This document shows, one piece after another, positions 5,531 through 11,677 of a stretch of DNA of 11,677 nucleotides (position 1 is the first letter of the stretch; the number at the start of each line of letters is the position of its first letter). The notes beneath the pieces are model-generated. The model was not told the origin of the DNA. It did not search any database and worked only from the letters and a program-made list of their open reading frames with translations. Both the position numbers and the translations under genes were made by a program. This stretch comes from Dehalococcoidia bacterium UBA1141 (GTDB lineage: Bacteria > Chloroflexota > Dehalococcoidia > Lucifugimonadales > UBA3495), in the NCBI GenBank assembly GCA_002311385.1, contig DCAE01000132.1, positions 1,087 to 12,763 on the forward strand, read 5' to 3'.

Positions 5531-7432
5531 ATGTTACATCGGTATCTGAGACCCAAATACCTGATCCTGTCCATAGTGATGTTGTTTGCGATAATAGCTG
5601 TCGCTTGTGGTAGCGATACAACATCGGACACACCGGCGACCAAGGCCCCTGTTGCAGTGGCGACCAAGGCCCCTGTGGCAGCGGCGACCAAGGCGCCTGT
5701 GGCAGCGGCGACCAAGGCGCCTGCGCCTGCGGCTACCAAAAAGGCGGTCCCCGCTTTTAGGCCTACGGCCACTACCAAGGCATCGGTCCCCGTGCCGAAA
5801 GCCACGGCGGCGCCAGTAGCGCCTCAGGGCCAGGCTAAGGTGGAAACATTGGTTATGGCGATGGACCCGGCGGCGGGAGAAACCAATATTTTCTGGAACG
5901 GGTCGGTGGACCACCACCAGCAGTTCGACCTGACCAACGAGGTTTTAGTAGACATTGATCCATACAGCAATATGTGGGTTCCCGAGTTGGCCAAGAGCTG
6001 GGAACTGAGTCCTGACGGCACCGAATGGACGCTGTACCTGGAAGAAGGGGTTCAGTGGCACGATGGGTGGGGAGAGTTTACCGCAGCCGACGTCCTGCAT
6101 AGCTGGACCATGAACGCCCGAGACGATTCTCTTCTGGGCTACGTCACCGACTGGAGAGAAATCGATTTAGAAGCCTCTCGTATAGTAAACGACTACGAGA
6201 TCGTAATGAAGCTCAAGAACCCCAACCCCGATTATCTCTTCTACCTCGCACCCAGCGGCGCTGGTCTTATGATGAGCAAGGCCCAGTGGGACGACGGTGG
6301 AGACGAAGCCTACGAGGCCGATGTTATCGGCACGGGGCCCTACCGCTATACCGGTAGAACGTACGGTGTCAACGTCACCTACGACCGGTTGGACAACCAC
6401 TGGCGTAGGGGAGGCAAGGACGGCTTGGCAGCGCCGAGCTTCGAAAAAGTAGACTTGCGGTGGATTAAAGAAGCAGCCACCCGGAACGCTGGGTTACTCG
6501 CAGATGAAATCCACATGACCGAGCTAACCCGGGATTTGGCCGATGCCGCAGTTGCTGACCACGGTATGAAGATAATCTCAAGCAACTTCCCTGGCAACCA
6601 AGTATCAGCATCATTCAACGGTCTGTGGCCGGGAGCCCCTGGCGATTACACCATTCCTTGGGCCTTCCCAGATTACCCGTTGAATGACATAAGGGTGAGG
6701 GAAGCGGTCAACCGGGCGATTGATCGGCAGACGCTTATCGATACCCTTTACGCAGGCCGGGTAACCCTGAGCCCCCAGGTAGGCTTCTACGAAAACCTGC
6801 CGGGGTGGAACCAGGACTGGATGACGAATTACGAAAGGGACTACGGCTTCGACCAGGATAAGGCCCGAGCTCTTCTTGCTGACTATAAGGCTGACGTGGG
6901 CCTCGGATCCGACGACCCGGTAGTATTCAGGGGTATCTTGATGAACATGTTCGGTTTCCCTGAATCGGTTGACACCATGCAAGCGGTGGACGTCATGTTA
7001 CGGGAAGTGGGCATCAATATGGCCTTGGAAGAATGGGAATGGTCCAACTTCTTCGCTGCGTGGAGAGATCATAAGCCCGAAGCGTTGGGTGTGTGGCTGA
7101 TTCCGCCTTCCTTCAAGACCGTGTTCGCTCAACTGAGTCTTTTCTATCGGTCCACAAATCCCCTTTCTATGTACAACGATCCCACTACGGATGAGATATT
7201 CTCCAGGTTGCAACAAGCTGTGGACCTGGACTTGCGTGATAACATCCAGCGGGAGATGGGCGACTATCTGTACTCCCAGTACACCCAAGCTCCTCTGGTC
7301 TACCTCTTCATCGAGTGGGCAGTGAACCCCAACATCATCGATCAATGGCCGTTCCCGGGGTCCGATGGGGCCAACTACGGTCACTTCGATCGGATTATCG
7401 CCTGCACGACGCCCGAGCCCTGCATGAACTAG
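5531..7432 (+). CDS. Peptide/nickel-type ABC transporter solute-binding lipoprotein
   Basis: This is the extracytoplasmic receptor (SBP family 5, DppA/OppA-like) that catches the substrate and delivers it to DppB/DppC. The 633 residues begin with a short basic segment, a hydrophobic helix (about 10-24) and the lipobox AVAC with the lipid-anchored cysteine at 26. A linker of some 70 residues rich in Ala, Thr, Lys, Pro and Val follows (about 30-100), starting with four 8-residue repeats of the type ATKAPVAA. The folded domain starts near VETLVMAMDP (about 105) and shows typical family features: LAKSWELSPDGTEWTLYLEEGV with WHDG, GTGPYRYTG, and DIRVREAVNRAIDRQTLIDTLYAG. The C-terminus ends with a Cys-Thr-Thr-Pro-Glu-Pro-Cys motif. 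Length is slightly above family norm because of the linker. The gene has its own promoter and a strong terminator, and is opposite in strand to the other four transporter genes. The substrate is not evident; peptide, nickel, sugar or another small molecule are all possible in this family. Confidence 0.95.
   Translation: MLHRYLRPKYLILSIVMLFAIIAVACGSDTTSDTPATKAPVAVATKAPVAAATKAPVAAATKAPAPAATKKAVPAFRPTATTKASVPVPKATAAPVAPQGQAKVETLVMAMDPAAGETNIFWNGSVDHHQQFDLTNEVLVDIDPYSNMWVPELAKSWELSPDGTEWTLYLEEGVQWHDGWGEFTAADVLHSWTMNARDDSLLGYVTDWREIDLEASRIVNDYEIVMKLKNPNPDYLFYLAPSGAGLMMSKAQWDDGGDEAYEADVIGTGPYRYTGRTYGVNVTYDRLDNHWRRGGKDGLAAPSFEKVDLRWIKEAATRNAGLLADEIHMTELTRDLADAAVADHGMKIISSNFPGNQVSASFNGLWPGAPGDYTIPWAFPDYPLNDIRVREAVNRAIDRQTLIDTLYAGRVTLSPQVGFYENLPGWNQDWMTNYERDYGFDQDKARALLADYKADVGLGSDDPVVFRGILMNMFGFPESVDTMQAVDVMLREVGINMALEEWEWSNFFAAWRDHKPEALGVWLIPPSFKTVFAQLSLFYRSTNPLSMYNDPTTDEIFSRLQQAVDLDLRDNIQREMGDYLYSQYTQAPLVYLFIEWAVNPNIIDQWPFPGSDGANYGHFDRIIACTTPEPCMN
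5636..5731 (+). repeat. Four 24-bp in-frame tandem repeats in the lipoprotein linker
   Basis: Four units of 24 bases begin at 5636, 5660, 5684 and 5708, each starting GCGACCAAGGC and encoding ATKAP plus three Ala/Val/Pro residues. A partial fifth unit follows. Because the unit is a multiple of three, gain or loss of copies would change only linker length. Confidence 0.9.
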
Positions 7433-7445
7433 CAATACAGGGCAC

Positions 7446-7461
7446 ATAGGCCTCTGCCTAT
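7446..7461 (+). repeat. Short hairpin between the binding-protein stop and its terminator
   Basis: ATAGGC (7446-7451), loop CTCT, GCCTAT (7456-7461) make a 6-bp stem 14 bases past the stop codon. It may protect the 3' end of the message. Confidence 0.4.
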
Positions 7462-7474
7462 AGGTGACACATGG

Positions 7475-7511
7475 GGGACGGACCCACCAACGGGGGGTCC
7501 GTCCCTTTTTT
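7475..7511 (+). terminator. Strong intrinsic terminator of the binding-protein gene
   Basis: GGGACGGACCC (7475-7485) and its exact complement GGGTCCGTCCC (7495-7505) form an 11-bp stem with a 9-base loop, followed at once by six T residues (7506-7511). It lies 42 bases after the stop codon and isolates this gene from what follows. Confidence 0.92.
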
Positions 7512-7550
7512 GCTATTGAGCCCACCTAGCCTCTATGCTCTGCGGAGCCA

Positions 7551-7684
7551 GGTTTCTGGGATCGTGACGAACCGGAGACCCCAGACGCCGGTCTATTGAA
7601 ATGTGCTTCGTTAAGCCCAGAAACCCCTGCAGGCTCCTATAGCGCCCCAAAGGTTTCAACAATGTTGGGAATTGGGGCCTGCAG
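7551..7684 (+). ncRNA. Candidate structured element of two adjacent nested stem-loops
   Basis: First rod: GGTTTCTGGG (7551-7560) pairs perfectly with CCCAGAAACC (7616-7625). Inside it TGACGAA (7565-7571) pairs with TTCGTTA (7607-7613) through one G-U, and CCGG (7572-7575) can pair with CCGG (7588-7591). Second rod: CTGCAGG (7627-7633) pairs with CCTGCAG (7678-7684), CCCCAA (7645-7650) with TTGGGG (7672-7677), and CAAC (7657-7660) with GTTG (7664-7667). A small hairpin GCTC-TGCG-GAGC (7537-7548) comes just before. The G-U pair favours plus-strand RNA. No known RNA family is recognised and no promoter is evident, so this could instead be a remnant of an element with inverted ends. Confidence 0.35.
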
Positions 7685-7701
7685 CTGAGACCCCGATGCA
7701 C

Positions 7702-7838
7702 GGATGATGCTCTTATTCCCCTTCATAGTGAGCCTGTAGATTGGCACATCATTCGGCTTCTAGGACTATTGAGATAGTGTCGACAACTTCATTAAGTTCA
7801 GACGTACCAAATAACATGTCGGAATAAGAGGATCATCC
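7702..7838. repeat. 18-bp inverted repeat enclosing two small hairpins
   Basis: Bases 7702-7719 are the reverse complement of 7821-7838 with a single central mismatch (G-G at 7709/7831). The 101 bases between hold two 5-bp hairpins with 4-base loops: ACTAT/ATAGT (7765-7778) and AACTT/AAGTT (7785-7798). The layout suits either a multi-branched RNA or a tiny non-autonomous element with terminal inverted repeats. No target-site duplication is seen. Confidence 0.6.
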
Positions 7839-8186
7839 CGTATATGAAAAGTGCGTCATCAACGTAAACCCGGGCTTATATTTGCCAATGCAACGTTGTT
7901 GTATAGCGCAGATGGTTGAAGGGACCGGTAAGTTCTGGATCGTCCAGGTTACTGGAGACCGATCTCAGGTGGAGGCGAGACGCTGAAGAAAATGCGGTGT
8001 CTAAGGGTACTGGCTATTCCCTAGAGAAGACAGCGGCTGCTGAAAGGTTGCCACCAGTGAACAGCAGTGACCAGTGTTCCCAAAAACGCTCGCGGCTGAG
8101 GGCTTGGGCCTCTCCAACAGTACGTTCTAGGGAGTGAGCCAATCGACTACCGGGTTTATTTGGGAAGGGTGGCTGCATGACATGAT

Positions 8187-9110
8187 TTACTCATACCTGA
8201 TGCGGGGGTCTAAATAGGCGTAAAGAACGTCTACGATGAAGTTAACTAAGATGAATATGGCACTGAACACCAGCACTATACCTTGCACCAAGGGAAAGTC
8301 CCTGGCGAACACAGCTTCATAGGCCAGGAACCCAAGTCCGGGCCACTGGAAAACCGTCTCAATGGACACGGAGCCCAGCAGCAAGTTCCCAAGTATCAAT
8401 CCAAAAAACGTCAAGGGCGCAATCGCGGCGTTTCGAAACACGTGCTTCCAGATTACCTTCCACTCGGCCAATCCCTTGATGCGGGCCAGCTTGACGTACT
8501 CACTGTCCAACACATCCAGCATGGAAGAGCGCACCAAGCGCATCAACGCCGCCACCCAGAATAAGCCCAACGAGATGGCTGGCAGAATAATTGACGTGAA
8601 ACCGCCCTTACCCGACGTCTGAACCAGCCCCAATTTCACTGCGAATATCCACATTAACAGCAAGCCTAACCAGAAAGGAGGCGCAGACTGACCAATCAGT
8701 GCTGTTATTTTCCCCAAGTAATCTAATGGGCTGTCCTTTTTGACCGCCGACAATACACCAATGGGCAAGGCGATCAACGTAGCTACCAAAATGGAAAGCC
8801 CGGCCAGCATAAAGGTGTTTGGGGCCCGGTCCTTGATCAGGTCTGCCGCAGCCAGGCGATACTTGAAAGAATTGCCAAAGTCCAAGTGAGAGGCATTCCA
8901 AATGAATGTGAAATATTGCTCCGGCAGCGACTTGTCCAGCCCCCAGTATGCTGCGATTTTCGCCCGCTGCTCCGGGTCTGCTCCCGCTTCAAAGGACAAC
9001 AAAGTGTCAAGAGGGTCGCCGGAAATCCGGGCCAAGCCGAACACAATTATACTTACGGCAAAGAAGGCCAGGATTGCTTGACCGAACCGAAACAAAATAA
9101 ATCTCTGCAT
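8187..9110 (-). CDS. dppB: Peptide/nickel ABC transporter permease (DppB/OppB type)
   Basis: This is the second membrane channel subunit, partner of DppC. From the ATG at 9110 the protein has 307 residues, the normal family length. It begins MQRFILFRFGQAILAFFAVS with the first membrane helix, followed by the family segment SGDPLDTLL. A periplasmic stretch contains the YWGLDKSLPEQYF pattern. Further helices lie at about 100-122, 138-160, 175-195, 230-255 and 277-300. The EAA coupling loop is at about 205-228. The C-terminus YAYLDPRIRYE is typical. The frame is open a further 36 codons upstream, but the ATG at 9110 has GAGG (5 bases before it) and matches the family start, whereas the extension is hydrophilic and unlike relatives. 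It is separated from dppC by the oppositely oriented binding-protein gene and has its own promoter. Confidence 0.94.
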   Translation of the reverse strand: MQRFILFRFGQAILAFFAVSIIVFGLARISGDPLDTLLSFEAGADPEQRAKIAAYWGLDKSLPEQYFTFIWNASHLDFGNSFKYRLAAADLIKDRAPNTFMLAGLSILVATLIALPIGVLSAVKKDSPLDYLGKITALIGQSAPPFWLGLLLMWIFAVKLGLVQTSGKGGFTSIILPAISLGLFWVAALMRLVRSSMLDVLDSEYVKLARIKGLAEWKVIWKHVFRNAAIAPLTFFGLILGNLLLGSVSIETVFQWPGLGFLAYEAVFARDFPLVQGIVLVFSAIFILVNFIVDVLYAYLDPRIRYE

Positions 9111-9134
9111 TTTCGCCTCAACTAAATTTCGACA

Positions 9135-9250
9135 ACGCTCCGCAGAGCGTCTTCCACAGCGGGGCCAGCGCTTCCGGATGTAGTTACAGTCGCCGCTGGG
9201 GATTGTAATTTGCGACAAGGGTTGTTAGTTGCCCGGACAGGAGACCGGGC
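9135..9250 (-). promoter_or_regulatory. Hairpin-bearing 5' leader of dppB
   Basis: Two stems lie in the leader: GCCCGG/CCGGGC (9231-9236 with 9245-9250, 8-base loop) and ACGCTC/GAGCGT (9135-9140 with 9145-9150, 4-base loop). The second ends 24 bases before the start codon. Neither is followed by a T-run on the minus strand. They may affect message stability or translation; no known riboswitch is recognised. Confidence 0.35.
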
Positions 9251-9285
9251 AGTCAGGTGTTCCGCACCGCTGATTACCATGTCCC

Positions 9286-9313
9286 AGTTTACACATGCCA
9301 GCAGCAGTGTCAA
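9286..9313 (-). promoter_or_regulatory. Sigma-70-type promoter of dppB
   Basis: On the minus strand TTGACA (9313-9308), a 16-base spacer and TAAACT (9291-9286) form a good promoter toward dppB, giving a leader of roughly 170 bases. Confidence 0.55.
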
Positions 9314-9475
9314 TAAGATTGAAGCTAGATGGTAGGCGTCAAATTCTTGCATCGATAGGTAAAGTTTTGTGACAGGCCGAAAGCCCCAAATGCAGCAACA
9401 CAATGGAAGTGGATCCCACCGTCGATATATTGTGGGATTGAAGGGGAAATGAAGCAGCCTTTCAGTGAAATCCTT

Positions 9476-9480
9476 GGAGG
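9476..9480 (+). promoter_or_regulatory. Strong ribosome binding site of the small ORF
   Basis: GGAGG lies 6 bases before the ATG at 9487. This near-ideal site is the main reason to call the short reading frame a gene. Confidence 0.6.
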
Positions 9481-9486
9481 TTCGCT

Positions 9487-9600
9487 ATGACAGGATTTAG
9501 AGGACTCTTGTACACCCTGGCCAAGCTCATGGGAGACTACAACGCCGTCAAAAAGGGCAAGGTAGGCAACAGTGACGCGACAGCTGTTACTCTGATCTAA
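9487..9600 (+). CDS. Small hypothetical protein, 37 residues
   Basis: The reading frame starts MTGFRGLLYTLAKLMGDYN and continues with a lysine-rich AVKKGKVG segment. The first half could form an amphipathic helix. From memory, its Leu-x-x-Leu-Ala-(K/R) ... D-x-x-AV-x-x-G pattern recalls short basic hypothetical proteins that usually run 15-25 residues longer, ending in an Arg/Lys/Gly-rich tail. Here TAA comes soon after the KVG, so the protein may be a truncated member. It has an excellent ribosome binding site, ends 20 bases before the convergent SRPBCC gene, and is followed by a weak terminator-like hairpin. No function is known to me. Confidence 0.5.
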   Translation: MTGFRGLLYTLAKLMGDYNAVKKGKVGNSDATAVTLI

Positions 9601-9615
9601 GTCATATAGGTGCCC

Positions 9616-9636
9616 ATTTCTTATAGAAATATTTTT
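9616..9636 (+). terminator. Weak terminator-like hairpin after the small ORF
   Basis: ATTTCT (9616-9621), TAT, AGAAAT (9625-9630) is followed by ATTTTT. It is placed 15 bases past the small ORF stop. The stem is AT-rich and overlaps the 3' end of the SRPBCC gene on the other strand, so it may be chance. Confidence 0.3.
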
Positions 9637-10058
9637 CGTAATTGGCATTGCCGATATTCAAATATGTGTGCCAAGTCTCTGCGCACAAGTAATTTGTCCA
9701 CGATACATCCACCCGGAACCTTGTAGTCTACAGTATCCTTTACGAGTGTTCCTCCATTTTTCGTTTCGAATTCATGCGTGTGAGCCCAATGACGGTACGG
9801 GCCTTTATTTTGAACATCCACAAAACGGTACGGAGGATTCCATTCAGTAATCTCAGACTGCCAGCTGATAGGGATTCTACGAAGCCGTAGCCGGTAATCT
9901 ATTATTGTGCCAACACCGATGCTAGGAGGCTGATGGGTCATCATCTTAAAATTCAGCCAGGGAGGAGTAATTTGCTCTAAGTTGGCAGGGTCGGAGAAGA
10001 ATTCGAACACCTTATCGATTGGAGCGTCTACCCACATTTCCGTTTGGTATCGTTTCAT
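9621..10058 (-). CDS. SRPBCC-fold protein (START/polyketide-cyclase-like)
   Basis: The predicted 145-residue protein has the SRPBCC pattern: a first strand (MKRYQTEMWVDAP), helix with VFEFFSDPANLEQITPPWL (about 17-35), strands through IGVGTIIDYRLRL, ISWQSEITEWNPPYRFVDVQ and GPYRHWAHTHEFE, and a C-terminal helix VRRDLAHIFEYR. Such folds bind a hydrophobic ligand in a deep cleft; the ligand here is unknown. The ATG at 10058 gives the family start, but lacks a clear ribosome binding site. The frame is open upstream and there carries the C-terminal part of the neighbouring epimerase, so the protein may in fact be the C-terminal domain of a fusion. SRPBCC and TIGR01777-type proteins are commonly neighbours or fused, usually with SRPBCC first. 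Confidence 0.85.
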   Translation of the reverse strand: MKRYQTEMWVDAPIDKVFEFFSDPANLEQITPPWLNFKMMTHQPPSIGVGTIIDYRLRLRRIPISWQSEITEWNPPYRFVDVQNKGPYRHWAHTHEFETKNGGTLVKDTVDYKVPGGCIVDKLLVRRDLAHIFEYRQCQLRKIFL

Positions 10059-10211
10059 ACCATTTTGATTGAGGACACCATTTGGCAAAAGGTCATTCAA
10101 AGCTACATTCAGAGTGTTAAACCGGAACGTATAGCCGGTTTCACGACTTACCGCTAGCCGGCTGGCTGTCAACTCCCAATACATCTCCCCTAGCAAAATT
10201 CGTAGGAAAAA
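10059..10211 (-). pseudogene. Displaced C-terminal DUF1731 segment of the epimerase
   Basis: In the frame that leads into the SRPBCC protein, these codons read FFLRILLGEMYWELTASR and end with FNTLNVALNDLLPNG. That matches the usual C-terminal domain (DUF1731) of TIGR01777-type epimerases: a LLGEM motif, a short helix, the GYTFRF strand and a final ALNDLL. It directly continues the epimerase if one T is added to the T-run (A5 at 10207-10211 on the plus strand). No stop separates it from the SRPBCC start. Confidence 0.75.
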
Positions 10212-10978
10212 TGCGGAATCCTGAAAATTTGAGGTCGATGCAGAACTCTCGCCAACTCCTTTGCAAATTCGGCTTGGGTGACTGGTTCTGGCGCAATCGC
10301 ATTAATTGGCCCATGTGGCATAAGTCCATTCAATGCGTGATGAATCAGGCCTATTGCGTCTTCGATGTGGATCCATGGCCACCACTGTAATCCAGCTCCA
10401 ATTTTCACGCCTAAACCCAGCCGCCGTGGGAATGAAAGTTGTTTAAGAACCCCTCCTTGATTACTCAAAACCAAACCTAAACGCAAAGGAGTGATACTGA
10501 TTCCAGCATCACTAAGTGAACTCAGCGAATTCTCCCACTCTACGGAGACATCTGCGAGGAATCCCTCACCATGCCCTGCAAATTCTGTCAGCTTTTCGTC
10601 TCCCCGGTCACCGTAGTAACCCACAGCGCTGGCTGACACGATCTTGAAAGGGGGGGCATCCATTGCTTTTATAGCCGCCACAAGGTTACGGGTACTAGTT
10701 ACTCTGCTCCGGAAAATACGTTCCTTCTTGCGTTTGGTCCAACGGCCTTGGATAGGTTCTCCAATCAGATGGACAACAGCATCAGAACCTCCCAGAGATT
10801 CCTGTGGTGGGGGGCCGGAAAGAGGGTCCCATTGAAATACATCGATATTTGATGGAAGAACCTGTTTCGCTTTTAATGCATTCCTGGTGAGAACAGTGAT
10901 CGAATCGCCATTAATAGTCAATTGTTCGACCAACGCCTTTCCAAGAAGCCCAGTGGCTCCTGTAACTACAATTTTCAT
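10190..10978 (-). CDS. TIGR01777-type NAD(P)-dependent SDR epimerase, frameshifted near its C-terminus
   Basis: This is an atypical short-chain dehydrogenase (SDR39U1/YfcH-like) of unknown substrate. The 262 residues show the nucleotide-binding glycine motif TGATGLLG (6-13) after a first strand MKIVV, the family motif HLIGEPIQGRWT (70-81) with the RIFRSRVTSTRNLV helix, SASAVGYYGDRGDE (115-128), PLRLGLVL (164-171) and WPWIHIEDAIGLIHHAL (200-216). Normal members have about 300 residues and a C-terminal DUF1731. Here the frame leaves the family after residue 256 and stops six residues later at 10190, while the expected C-terminus continues in the next frame. A single-base loss in the homopolymer at 10207-10211 explains this. 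The start ATG has AGGA about 8 bases upstream. It could be a real mutation, a sequencing error, or slippage. Confidence 0.88.
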   Translation of the reverse strand: MKIVVTGATGLLGKALVEQLTINGDSITVLTRNALKAKQVLPSNIDVFQWDPLSGPPPQESLGGSDAVVHLIGEPIQGRWTKRKKERIFRSRVTSTRNLVAAIKAMDAPPFKIVSASAVGYYGDRGDEKLTEFAGHGEGFLADVSVEWENSLSSLSDAGISITPLRLGLVLSNQGGVLKQLSFPRRLGLGVKIGAGLQWWPWIHIEDAIGLIHHALNGLMPHGPINAIAPEPVTQAEFAKELARVLHRPQIFRIPHFSYEFC

Positions 10979-11677
10979 TTTTCTTTCCTAGTGTTTCCAA
11001 AGACTTTTCGGGCCCAGTGAGGGAGAGGAGAAAAAAGCACAGCAGCAGTTAGGCAATCTAAAAATCAGCACAATTCAAAAGGATTCTCTATTGAAACAGC
11101 CCTCAACAGGAAGATAAGGCGTGAAATCCTCGAAGTCACAGCACAGAGTTCCATGCAAAGTTCGCCGTTGCCTAAGTAGAATCCTAACGCCCGACGGTAG
11201 GGCTTCCCAAGGGACTCGTCAAGTGCCGCATTAAGGGAGAGCGCGATACATCCGAAGACATATTCACACTTATTAGAGAGCCTTTCTACTCACTGGACTA
11301 CAAAAATGGCTGGGGTAATCTGCTTGGAGTGTTCTCTGAATGCCAGACGAGAGATGTACAAACTTCCATCACTTCCCAGGGGAAAGCAGAGTGCCAATTG
11401 TGTTGTATGCGGTGTCGTTGGCCTGCCCCATCACCAGACCTGCAGGGCGTCACAGAAGTACCTTTAAAGTGCGATCTTTTAGAGGTTACAGAGGTGGGAG
11501 TTGGCGTTAACGACGACCACTGGGTGTTAGTAGAACTCCCGCTGCGGATGTGGGTAGCAACCATTGGCTACCTATGAAGGACGCTCTCGGTGCAACCCGG
11601 CTCTAGCTTAGTAATGTACACTGGTTTCAGATTGAGGTGGGTGGGATTTTTCGGCCGTAACCAGGCGTGAGACGTTA
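10979..11677. other. Right-hand end without a supported gene
   Basis: These 699 bases precede the epimerase. Frames at 11298-11577 on both strands overlap each other and show no domain. A 53-codon plus-strand frame from ATG 11306 to TAA 11467 has two Cys-x-x-Cys pairs but no ribosome binding site. I found no good promoter for the epimerase and no RNA gene. The end of a neighbouring gene may lie past the edge. Confidence 0.45.

Larger units (their letters stand above)
7512..8186. other. Non-coding stretch rich in inverted repeats
   Basis: This stretch lies between the binding-protein terminator and the end of dppB. Short open frames exist (minus 7513-7701, plus 7916-8137) but lack clear ribosome binding sites and recognised domains. 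The first half, to about 7838, is packed with hairpins listed separately. From 7840 to 8186 I see no convincing element and no terminator for dppB. Confidence 0.5.
9111..9486. other. Intergenic region with dppB leader and promoter
   Basis: The part nearest dppB is its leader of about 170 bases, with two hairpins, and its promoter lies at 9286-9313. From about 9320 to 9475 I see no clear element. A TATATT at 9426-9431 could be a -10 box for the small plus-strand gene at 9487, but no good -35 box accompanies it. Confidence 0.45.

Noticed and set aside
5636..5731. CRISPR array
   Set aside because: The repeats have no spacers and lie in frame inside the lipoprotein linker.
7551..7625. Integron attC site
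   Set aside because: A GTTAAGC-like box exists at 7610-7616, but the matching left core site RYYYAAC is missing and no integrase or cassette is present.
7913..7990. Plus-strand piece MVEGTGKFWIVQVTGDRSQVEA, similar to the C-terminal part of acetolactate synthase small subunits
   Set aside because: Identity is limited to a few residues around VTG, several frameshifts would be needed to go on, and no matching large-subunit gene is present.
9111..9218. 36-codon N-terminal extension of dppB
   Set aside because: The ATG at 9110 has a ribosome binding site and matches the family start; the extension is Arg/Cys-rich and overlaps a leader hairpin.

Overview
The window looks like a bacterial chromosome fragment, most likely from the phylum Chloroflexota (SAR202 or Dehalococcoidia-like). 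The main clue is the 633-residue solute-binding lipoprotein, which has a lipobox cysteine followed by a long Ala/Thr/Lys/Pro linker built from repeats, a style common in that phylum. This is inference; no rRNA or tRNA gene is present. Only about 60% of the bases lie in intact genes. There is one clearly dead gene and one frameshifted gene, so the region looks eroded or, where single bases are involved, possibly mis-sequenced.

Layout. Bases 1-260 hold a terminator-like hairpin and no recognisable gene. Bases 261-1098 (minus) are the broken N-terminal part of a type III restriction-like DEAD/DEAH helicase. Bases 1099-1554 are non-coding as far as I can tell. Bases 1555-4643 (minus) are three ABC-transporter genes of the peptide/nickel (Dpp/Opp) family, in transcription order dppC-dppD-dppF. 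Bases 4644-5530 are a two-sided regulatory region: a minus promoter for dppCDF, and a plus promoter with a long leader for the binding protein. Bases 5531-7432 (plus) are the binding lipoprotein, followed by a strong terminator. Bases 7433-8186 are rich in nested inverted repeats. Bases 8187-9110 (minus) are the partner permease dppB, with its own promoter and hairpin-bearing leader. Bases 9487-9600 (plus) hold a small ORF with a very good ribosome binding site. Bases 9621-10978 (minus) hold a TIGR01777-type SDR epimerase and a SRPBCC protein, reading as one fused frame interrupted by a single-base frameshift. Bases 10979-11677 hold nothing clear.

How the genes work together. The binding lipoprotein captures a peptide-like substrate outside the membrane, DppB and DppC form the channel, and DppD and DppF hydrolyse ATP. 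All five parts of one importer are present, but the binding-protein gene sits in opposite orientation between dppB and dppCDF. Each of the three units has its own TTGACA-type promoter, so the ancestral operon appears to have been split and rewired. The most interesting unexplained structure is the set of nested inverted repeats at 7537-7838, which could be a structured RNA or a decayed small mobile element.
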